Assembly: GCA_012521855.1 (NCBI GenBank)
Contig: JAAYLO010000277.1
Coordinates: forward strand, 1-15,083
Length of the DNA: 15,083 nt
From: Halanaerobiaceae bacterium
GTDB lineage: Bacteria > Bacillota > Halanaerobiia > Halanaerobiales > DTU029
Direction: 5' to 3'
This document shows positions 7,944-14,226 of the stretch, piece after piece (position 1 is the first letter of the stretch; each line of letters starts with the position of its first letter). The notes beneath the pieces were generated by a model that saw only the letters and a list, made by a program, of their open reading frames with translations, did no database searches and had not been told where the DNA came from. The translations under genes were made by a program, and so were the position numbers.

Positions 7944-9017
7944 ATGCATAATAAGTTATTTACTCCTGGTCCTACAGAGGTGAGGCCGGAACTCTTAAAA
8001 GAACTTTCCCATCCCCAGATTCACCACAGAACAGAAGAATTTGTTGAACTATATGATTTTCTGCAGCTCTATCTGAAAAAACTGCTCTTTACAGAAAATC
8101 CAGTATTTATATTTTCATCATCATCTACAGGTGCTATGGAAGCAGCTGTAACCAATGGTGTAAAGAAGAGGTGCCTGAATCTGGTAAATGGTGCATTTGG
8201 GGAACGCTGGCATGAGATTGCAGTAATGAATGGTGTACCCTGTGATAAATTTGAAATTCCCTGGGATAAGGCAATAAAAGCTGAAATGGTAGAGGAACAA
8301 CTGGCCAGCGGCAAATATGATGCTGTCACACTGGTTTCTAATGATACTTCAACAGGTGTCCTGAATCCTGTCAAGGAGATCGGTGAAGTTATCAAAAAAT
8401 ATGATGATGTATTGTTTCTGGTTGATGCAGTTTCAGCAATGGCCGGTACAGAGATAAGGGTTGATGAATGGGGCATCGATATGTGCCTGGCTGGTTTACA
8501 GAAGGCCTTTGCTTTGCCTGCTGGCTTAACAGTTGCTTCTGTGAGTGAGAGATTGCTGAAAAGGGCAGAAGAAGTGGAAAAAAGGAGTTATTATTTTAAT
8601 CTGCCATTAATGTATAAATATCATAAAAAGAGCCAGACTCCTGTAACTCCACCTATACCACAGATGCTTGCCTTAAAAAAACAACTGGAATATATAATAG
8701 ATAAGGAAGGCCTTGAAGCCCGCTTCAAGAGGCATCAGGAGATGGCCTCCTGTGTGCAGGAATGGGCCCTGAAGTATTTTGACATATATCCTGAAAAAGG
8801 ATACTGGTCACAGACAGTGACCTGTATCGTCAATACAAGGGGAATATCAGTTTCTGAGTTGAATAAACAATTAGTTGAAAGATATCATTGTATGATAGCA
8901 GACGGTTACGGGGAGTTAAAAAACAAATGTTTCAGGATCGCCCATATGGGAGATATGACTCTCCAGGATATTAAGGGTTTACTGGCTGTAATAAATGATA
9001 TATTGGCATTAGAATAA
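7944..9017 (+). CDS. Class V aminotransferase, alanine-glyoxylate/serine-pyruvate type
   Basis: This is a 357-residue PLP enzyme. The N-terminal TPGPT motif (residues 7-11), the PQIHHRTEEF segment, FGERW, the SVSAMAGTEI region with its PLP-contacting Asp (LVDAVSAM) and the Schiff-base lysine (Lys187 in GLQKAF) place it in the alanine-glyoxylate/serine-pyruvate aminotransferase group. The exact amino donor and acceptor cannot be read from the sequence; 2-aminoethylphosphonate transaminases and phosphoserine-type enzymes are relatives. The start was set at ATG 7944, 7 bases after GGAGGT (7931-7936); the frame is open to an ATG at 7908, which has no ribosome site. Asd follows after 21 bases, so the two are cotranscribed and may act in the same amino-acid pathway. 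Confidence 0.87.
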   Translation: MHNKLFTPGPTEVRPELLKELSHPQIHHRTEEFVELYDFLQLYLKKLLFTENPVFIFSSSSTGAMEAAVTNGVKKRCLNLVNGAFGERWHEIAVMNGVPCDKFEIPWDKAIKAEMVEEQLASGKYDAVTLVSNDTSTGVLNPVKEIGEVIKKYDDVLFLVDAVSAMAGTEIRVDEWGIDMCLAGLQKAFALPAGLTVASVSERLLKRAEEVEKRSYYFNLPLMYKYHKKSQTPVTPPIPQMLALKKQLEYIIDKEGLEARFKRHQEMASCVQEWALKYFDIYPEKGYWSQTVTCIVNTRGISVSELNKQLVERYHCMIADGYGELKNKCFRIAHMGDMTLQDIKGLLAVINDILALE

Positions 9018-9038
9018 AAAAATGAAAGTGGTGTTGAT

Positions 9039-10124
9039 ATGAGTAAGATAAAAGTGGGGGTAATAGGTGCTACCGGGATGGTAGGGCAGAACTATCTGAG
9101 ATTACTGAGTAATCATCCCTGGTATGAAGTGACTTATCTGGCAGCATCACCTCGTTCTGCAGGAAAAAAGTTTTCCGAGGCCGTTGCCGGGAGATGGCTG
9201 ATGCCTACTCCTGTGCCTGAACAATACAAAGATCTGGTAGTAGGTGATGCCGGCAATGTTAAAGAGGCAGCGGGTAAATGTTCTATCATCTTTTCAGCTG
9301 TAAGCATGGAGAAGGAAAAAATTAAGGAACTGGAACTGGCCTATGCTGAAGAAGGATTTGCAGTAATATCGAACAATTCTGCACACCGTCATACTCAGGA
9401 TGTGCCTATGTTGATACCAGAGGTTAATTATGATCATACAAATATTATTCCTATTCAGAGAAAACACTATGGCTGGAGTACAGGTTTACTGGCTGTAAAA
9501 CCGAACTGTAGTGTCCAGAGTTATGTTACGCCTGTTCATGCTTTAAGGGAAGCAGGTTATTTTGTTGACAAAATGATCGTTACAACCCTCCAGGCAGTTT
9601 CTGGTGCAGGGTACCCGGGCTCGTCATCCTATGATATGCTGGATAATATTATTCCATATATTGGGGGAGAGGAAGAAAAATCGGAGATTGAACCCCGAAA
9701 GATATTTGGTAAAATCGAAGACGGCAGATTTGTTTATGATGATTCCATAAAGATATCCGCCCATTGTAACAGGGTTCCTGTCATAGACGGACATACAGCC
9801 TGTGTCAGTATTCATTTTAAGGATAAAAAACCTGAAATGAATGAGATAATCCAGATCTGGAAGGAATTTAAGTCATTACCACAGAGGCTGGAATTACCAT
9901 CAGCTCCTGAGCATCCGATTATAGTGAGACATGAAGTTGACCGGCCGCAACCCCGCCGTGATAGAGACATGGATAAGGCAATGGCTGTATCAGTCGGCCG
10001 CCTGAGGGAGTGTAATGTCTTTGATTACCGCTTTGTGGGCTTGTCACACAATACAGTAAGGGGAGCTGCCGGAGGAGCAATCCTGATGGCAGAGTTATTG
10101 ACAGCCGAAGAGTATATAAAGTGA
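9039..10124 (+). CDS. asd: Aspartate-semialdehyde dehydrogenase, archaeal/fungal type
   Basis: This 361-residue enzyme reduces aspartyl-4-phosphate to aspartate semialdehyde with NADPH, the branch point to lysine/diaminopimelate, threonine and methionine. The Rossmann loop GATGMVG spans residues 10-16, the catalytic nucleophile is Cys157 in KPNCSVQS, and Arg245 and His252 lie in NRVPVIDGHT. These motifs and the length match the branch first described from archaea and fungi (represented by TIGR00978) rather than the common bacterial Asd. A modest GTGGTG ribosome site precedes ATG 9039. It follows the aminotransferase by 21 bases and ends 3 bases before a terminator hairpin. No aspartokinase or homoserine dehydrogenase is nearby. 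Confidence 0.93.
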   Translation: MSKIKVGVIGATGMVGQNYLRLLSNHPWYEVTYLAASPRSAGKKFSEAVAGRWLMPTPVPEQYKDLVVGDAGNVKEAAGKCSIIFSAVSMEKEKIKELELAYAEEGFAVISNNSAHRHTQDVPMLIPEVNYDHTNIIPIQRKHYGWSTGLLAVKPNCSVQSYVTPVHALREAGYFVDKMIVTTLQAVSGAGYPGSSSYDMLDNIIPYIGGEEEKSEIEPRKIFGKIEDGRFVYDDSIKISAHCNRVPVIDGHTACVSIHFKDKKPEMNEIIQIWKEFKSLPQRLELPSAPEHPIIVRHEVDRPQPRRDRDMDKAMAVSVGRLRECNVFDYRFVGLSHNTVRGAAGGAILMAELLTAEEYIK

Positions 10125-10127
10125 GTT

Positions 10128-10164
10128 AAAAAAAGAGTATGCCAATAAGGGCATACTCTTTTTT
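10128..10164 (+). terminator. Rho-independent terminator after asd
   Basis: The AAAAAGAGTATGCC arm ending at 10143 pairs with GGCATACTCTTTTT starting at 10150, around the loop AATAAG. An upstream A run and a downstream T run (to 10164) make it potentially active in both directions, though no convergent gene is present. Confidence 0.92.
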
Positions 10165-10187
10165 AATATCCCGGCAATGATTCTGAC

Positions 10188-10217
10188 TTGACATTTCCTG
10201 CCCTGATAGGATATACT
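10188..10217 (+). promoter_or_regulatory. guaA operon promoter
   Basis: A perfect -35 box TTGACA (10188-10193) and TATACT (10212-10217) are 18 bases apart. The transcript should start near 10224, leaving a leader of about 78 bases before guaA. The leader does not show the conserved core of a purine riboswitch. Confidence 0.82.
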
Positions 10218-10242
10218 TTAATCAACTGAAGAACTAAAGTAT
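10213..10242 (+). promoter_or_regulatory. Inverted repeat over the guaA -10/start region
   Basis: ATACTTTA (10213-10220) and TAAAGTAT (10235-10242) are perfect inverted copies separated by 14 bases. The left arm covers most of the -10 box, so it may be a repressor site. The promoter of the aminotransferase gene has a similar layout but a different repeat sequence, so a different regulator is likely. Chance pairing of AT-rich DNA is possible. Confidence 0.35.
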
Positions 10243-10301
10243 CTGTATTTATCTGTATGTATAAGTTTTAATAATATTATAAGTGTGGAAGGAGAGAAGT
10301 T

Positions 10302-11837
10302 ATGAAAAATAAGGAGCAGATTCTTGTTCTTGATTTTGGAGGCAGGCAGAGCCAGTTAATTGCCCGTAGAATCAGAGAGAACAGGGTATATTCCTGTGTT
10401 TTGCCATATAATACTGATCTTAAAAAAATTAAAGCCCTGGCTCCCAAAGGAATAGTATTTTCCGGAGGCCCTGAGAGTGTATTTGCTGAAGATGCCCCTG
10501 GGATAGATCCGGACATTTTTGATCTGGGTATTCCTGTTCTTACTATTGGGTATGGTATGCAGTTAATGGCAAAAATGCTTCCGGGCGGTAAACTTGAGAA
10601 GCAGCAGGACAGGGAATATGGAAAATCAGAGCTGGATGTAATAGATAGAGATGGTATATTTGCCGGTGTAGAAGACAGCCAGGTCTGGATGGATCATGGT
10701 GATCGTGTTGTGAAAATACCGGAGGGATTTATCATGTCTGCCAGAACGGCTTTAACTCCGGTTGCTGCAATGAGCAATCATGACAAAAAAATGTATGGAG
10801 TTCAGTTTGATCCTGAGCATGTCTTTACAGCTCAGGGAACAAATATACTGAAGAATTTTCTTTTTGAAGTCTGTGGTGTAAAAACTAATTGGAACCTGGA
10901 TGATTTTATAGATGAACAGATAAATTCTATTAAAGAAAAGGTTGGTTCTGCCAGGGTGATATCAGCCCTCTCCGGGGGTGTAGATTCAGCTGTCGCTTCA
11001 GCCCTGGTACACAGAGCAATAGGAGATCAATTGACCTGTATCTTTGTAAATCACGGATTGCTGCGTAAGGGTGAAGCAGAAGAAGTAAAGGAGACCTTTG
11101 CCGGGGAATTTAATATACCGCTGGTTTATGTTGATGCCCGAAAGAGGTTTCTGGAAAAGTTAAAGGGTGTCAGTGAGCCTGAAATGAAGAGAAAGATCAT
11201 TGGTGAAGAATTTATCAGGGTTTTTGAAGAAGAAGCAGGCAAGCTGGGAGAGGCCTCTTTCCTGGTTCAGGGGACCTTATATTCTGACGTAATTGAGAGC
11301 GGCAGTGATACGACTGCTACCATTAAGAGTCATCATAATGTAGGAGGTCTGCCGGAGGATATGGACCTGGACTTAATTGAACCATTAAGAGAATTGTTTA
11401 AGGATGAGGTCCGGAAAATCGGTGAAGCCCTCGGCCTTCCTGAAGAAATGGTCTGGCGCCAGCCATTCCCCGGGCCTGGTCTTGCCATCAGGATAATTGG
11501 AGAAGTTACTGAAGAAAAGTTGTCAATCTTGAGGGAAGCTGATGCAATTATTAGAGAGGAGATCAAAGAGGCTGGTTTGAGTAAAGAGATCTGGCAGTTT
11601 TTCGCGGTCTTGCCTGACATAAAGAGTGTTGGTGTAATGGGAAATGAGCGGACATATGGTTATCCTGTAGTTTTCAGGGCTGTTACAAGTAATGATGCCA
11701 TGACTGCAGAGTGGGCCAGGCTGCCCTATGAACTACTGGAGAGGATATCTTCCCGTATTGTAAACGAAGTTGACTCTGTTAACCGGGTAGTTTACGATAT
11801 TACATCAAAACCGCCTGCAACCATTGAGTGGGAATAA
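10302..11837 (+). CDS. guaA: GMP synthase with a catalytically degenerate glutaminase domain
   Basis: This 511-residue protein of full GuaA length converts XMP to GMP using ATP and ammonia. Residues 1-195 form a class I glutaminase fold. Its nucleophile Cys (E. coli Cys86, in the CYGMQ motif) is Gly83 here (TIGYGMQLM), and the His of FHPE is Asp170 (VQFDPEH); only the Glu (172) of the triad remains. QYSQ and WMSHGD have also become RQSQ and WMDHGD. The ATP-pyrophosphatase part is intact, with SGGVDS at 224-229, as is the C-terminal dimerisation domain (RQPFPGPGLAIR, KPPATIEWE). It should therefore use free ammonia instead of glutamine. An AAGGAGAG ribosome site precedes ATG 10302. It is the first gene of the yerC-pyrE-flavoprotein operon. 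Confidence 0.95.
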   Translation: MKNKEQILVLDFGGRQSQLIARRIRENRVYSCVLPYNTDLKKIKALAPKGIVFSGGPESVFAEDAPGIDPDIFDLGIPVLTIGYGMQLMAKMLPGGKLEKQQDREYGKSELDVIDRDGIFAGVEDSQVWMDHGDRVVKIPEGFIMSARTALTPVAAMSNHDKKMYGVQFDPEHVFTAQGTNILKNFLFEVCGVKTNWNLDDFIDEQINSIKEKVGSARVISALSGGVDSAVASALVHRAIGDQLTCIFVNHGLLRKGEAEEVKETFAGEFNIPLVYVDARKRFLEKLKGVSEPEMKRKIIGEEFIRVFEEEAGKLGEASFLVQGTLYSDVIESGSDTTATIKSHHNVGGLPEDMDLDLIEPLRELFKDEVRKIGEALGLPEEMVWRQPFPGPGLAIRIIGEVTEEKLSILREADAIIREEIKEAGLSKEIWQFFAVLPDIKSVGVMGNERTYGYPVVFRAVTSNDAMTAEWARLPYELLERISSRIVNEVDSVNRVVYDITSKPPATIEWE

Positions 11838-11892
11838 GGACAGGCCTTTTCCCGCTCTTAATTATTTCATGATAAAACAGGGAGGAGTGAAA

Positions 11893-12195
11893 ATGAGTAA
11901 AGCTATAAGAAATCCATTTACTGATCAGCTCTTTGATGCTATTTTATTACTGCGGGATAGAGAGGAATGTTACAGATTTTTTGAAGATATTGCAACAATA
12001 GGGGAGATAAAATCCCTTGGCCAGAGACTGGAAGTTGCCAAAATGCTGCGGCAGGGTGCCACATATGATGAAATTGTAGAAAAAACAGGAGTAAGTACTG
12101 CTACGATAAGCCGGGTTAAGAGATGTCTTTATTATGGTGCAGACGGCTATAAAATGATTCTTGAACGGATGATAGAGAACAAAGATAAGGATTGA
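11893..12195 (+). CDS. YerC/YecD-type TrpR-superfamily DNA-binding protein
   Basis: This is a small 100-residue cytoplasmic protein. Residues 28-80 hold a TrpR-like helix-turn-helix: EIKSLGQRLEVAKML, then GATYDEIVEKTGVSTATISR as turn and recognition helix, then VKRCLYYGADGY. The pattern matches the YerC/YecD family, whose regulatory targets are mostly undefined; it is not the tryptophan-binding TrpR of enterobacteria. The frame is open to an ATG at 11824 inside guaA, but ATG 11893 with GGAGGAG (11881-11887) five bases upstream is the convincing start. It sits 55 bases after guaA and 16 before pyrE, so it may regulate this nucleotide operon or simply be carried in it. Confidence 0.88.
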   Translation: MSKAIRNPFTDQLFDAILLLRDREECYRFFEDIATIGEIKSLGQRLEVAKMLRQGATYDEIVEKTGVSTATISRVKRCLYYGADGYKMILERMIENKDKD

Positions 12196-12211
12196 AGGGG
12201 TTGTTTTTTTG

Positions 12212-12883
12212 ATGGAAAGATATAAAGAGGAATTCATAGAATTTATGCTTAAGTCTGGTGTTTTAAAGTTTGGAGAATTCAAAACAAAGAGCGGCAGACT
12301 GGCACCTTATTTTATAAACACCGGTAATTAAAGGACAGGTGAACAGATATTTAAGCTTGGCCGCTTTTATGCTGAATGTATAAAAGATAATGTAAAAGAA
12401 GACTATGATATATTGTATGGCCCGGCCTATAAGGGGATACCCCTTGTAGTAGCCACAGCCATGTCTCTGTATAATTTTTATGGTGAGAGTAAAATGTATT
12501 CCTTCAACCGGAAAGAAATAAAGGACCATGGTGAGGGAGGAACTATTATAGGCAGTATACCGGAAGATAATGATAAAATACTTATCATTGAAGACGTAAT
12601 AACAGCCGGTACATCTGTCCGCGAGAGTGTTTCACTCCTTAAGAAGATAGCTGATGTAGAAATAACAGGACTGATTATCTCTGTTGACCGTATGGAAAGG
12701 GGCAATACAGGCAAATCCGCTGTAGAGGAAATAAGAGAAGAGTTCGGGATAAAAACATATTCTATTGTAACCATTAATGATATAATTAAGTATTTATACA
12801 ATAAAGAGATTGATGATCAAATAATTATAGATGAAGAGATGAAGGGAAAAATTGAAGAATATCTCTCTAAATACGGGGTATAG
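12212..12883 (+). pseudogene. pyrE: Orotate phosphoribosyltransferase gene with in-frame stop at codon 40
   Basis: Read through, the frame encodes about 223 residues that align end to end with the E. coli type of PyrE, which joins orotate to PRPP to make OMP in pyrimidine synthesis. YKEEFIEFMLKSGVLKFGEF, SGRLAPYFINTGN, LYGPAYKGIPL, FNRKEIKDHGEGG and the PRPP-binding IEDVITAGTSVRES are all present. The reading is broken by TAA at 12329-12331, where family members have an aromatic residue (INTGN-stop-RTGEQ). The rest shows no other stop or frameshift, so the lesion is recent or is a sequence error (TAT or TAC to TAA). No ribosome site allows a restart downstream that keeps the N-terminal part. 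The start is ATG 12212 (or TTG 12209) after AAGGGG. Confidence 0.88.
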
Positions 12884-12889
12884 AATAAC

Positions 12890-13957
12890 ATGTATGATAT
12901 AGTAATTGTCGGCGGAGGGCCTGCAGGGGCTACTCTGTCCAGGTTAATCAGCAACAAATATAAAGTTTTGTTATTGGAAAAACGCAGCTTTCAGAGACCA
13001 TTATATTCCGGGGCACAAAAGTGTTGCGGCGGCCTGCTGGCACCTGATGCACAGAAAATGCTGGCTTCTTTTGGCCTGGGATTGCCTAAAAAGGTAATTA
13101 TAGGCCCGCAATTGTTTGCTGTAAGGACTATTGATTTTGATAATTCCCTGGAGAGGTATTACCAGCGCCATTATATAAATATAGACAGGGAGGAATTTGA
13201 TCTCTGGCTGGAATCCTTGATACCATCTAATGTTGGTATAATAAATGGAGCAGTCTATAAAGGGCACAATATTTTAAAGGACTATGTAATGGTTGAGTTT
13301 ATAAAGGATGGGAAAAAACATACGGAAGAATGCAGACTGATTGTCGGCGCTGATGGTGCCTTTTCTATGGTGAGAAGGTGTATTAGCTCCGGTAAATCCT
13401 TTGATAAGACCTATCTTGCTGTTCAGGAGTGGTTTGAGTCATCTATAGATTTTAATTTTTATGGAGCTGTTTTTGATAGTGAGATAACAGATTTTTACTC
13501 CTGGATCATACCCAAAGAACAATGTCTTATTATCGGTTCTGCTTTAAAACCAGGCCCTGAAGCAGTCGCAAAATTCGAATTATTAAAAAGACGCCTGGAA
13601 GCTTACGGCTTTAATTTAGAGAAGAGTATCAGAAAAAATGGGACATATTTATTAAGACCTGCAAATATTTCACAGATCTGTCCCGGAAATGATAAGACAG
13701 GCCTGATAGGAGAAGCAGCAGGTTTTATCAGCCCCAGTTCTGCTGAAGGGTTCAGTTATGCCTTTAGAAGTGCTGCTGCCATGGCAGAAGCACTTAATCA
13801 GGATATAAAAAAATATTTTGATCTGTATAGAAAGTTCTCCAGAAAACTATATATGAATATTACATTAAAGAGGCTGAAATCTCCCTTTATGTATGATAAA
13901 TTGCTGAGGAAAACAGTAATGAAATCAGGGTTTATGAGTATAGATATAAAAGGATAG
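12890..13957 (+). CDS. FAD-dependent oxidoreductase, geranylgeranyl-reductase/FixC-like
   Basis: This 355-residue flavoprotein has the N-terminal FAD loop GGGPAGA (residues 8-14) with the ribose-binding Glu30. The second motif is GADGAF around Asp155-Gly156, and the third is GEAAGF at 274-279, where the more common GDAAG aspartate is Glu. The paired Cys45-Cys46 in KCCGGLLAPDAQK is a hallmark of this clostridial subgroup as I know it. The family reduces isoprenoid or other double bonds, or hydroxylates substrates; the substrate here is not known. It starts 6 bases after the pyrE stop, so it is translated from the same mRNA, but nothing links it to nucleotide metabolism beyond position. A strong terminator follows. 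Confidence 0.85.
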   Translation: MYDIVIVGGGPAGATLSRLISNKYKVLLLEKRSFQRPLYSGAQKCCGGLLAPDAQKMLASFGLGLPKKVIIGPQLFAVRTIDFDNSLERYYQRHYINIDREEFDLWLESLIPSNVGIINGAVYKGHNILKDYVMVEFIKDGKKHTEECRLIVGADGAFSMVRRCISSGKSFDKTYLAVQEWFESSIDFNFYGAVFDSEITDFYSWIIPKEQCLIIGSALKPGPEAVAKFELLKRRLEAYGFNLEKSIRKNGTYLLRPANISQICPGNDKTGLIGEAAGFISPSSAEGFSYAFRSAAAMAEALNQDIKKYFDLYRKFSRKLYMNITLKRLKSPFMYDKLLRKTVMKSGFMSIDIKG

Positions 13958-13973
13958 ATTTCCTGGCTTCAAT

Positions 13974-14001
13974 AAAAACTCCGGCTTGCCGGAGTTTTTT
14001 T
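13974..14001 (+). terminator. Rho-independent terminator ending the guaA operon
   Basis: AAAAACTCCGG (13974-13984) pairs with CCGGAGTTTTT (13989-13999) around the stable loop CTTG, followed by a run of T. It lies 16 bases after the flavoprotein stop and marks the end of the guaA-yerC-pyrE-flavoprotein unit. Confidence 0.95.
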
Positions 14002-14043
14002 ATTCAAGAAAACTATTTTTGACAAAGGAAAAAAATGAAAAAA

Positions 14044-14072
14044 TAGACAACTGCAAACAAAAATAGTAAAAT
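14044..14072 (+). promoter_or_regulatory. Promoter of the ABC solute-binding protein gene
   Basis: TAGACA (14044-14049) and TAAAAT (14067-14072) are 17 bases apart, each matching the consensus at 5 of 6 positions. A perfect TTGACA at 14019-14024 lies just upstream but has only a weak -10 partner (AATAGA at 14042). The transcript would start near 14079, leaving a leader of about 148 bases. No clear CcpA (cre) site was recognised. A short palindrome TCTTTAAAGA (14205-14214) abuts the ribosome site. Confidence 0.55.
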
Positions 14073-14226
14073 AAAACCAATATACAGGCTGAGTAATATT
14101 GAAGCCGGGTATTTCTGATGAAAGGGGGGTGGCCGGAAAAGATATTTATTGTGTTTGTATCTTCAGTCATTAAAGGGTTCTGGTCTGTGTAGTAAAAACT
14201 ATATTCTTTAAAGAGGGGGAATAATT

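Noticed and set aside
10224..10301. Possible purine riboswitch in the guaA leader
   Set aside because: The leader is only about 78 bases and the conserved purine-aptamer core and flanking stem could not be found.
12413..12883. A separate 156-residue protein starting at TTG 12413 in pyrE
   Set aside because: There is no ribosome site, and the segment is simply the C-terminal two thirds of PyrE after the nonsense codon; it lacks the N-terminal part needed for the fold.
14118..14192. A 24-residue open frame (MKGGWPEK...) in the leader of the solute-binding protein gene
   Set aside because: No ribosome site precedes it and no known leader peptide pattern is visible.
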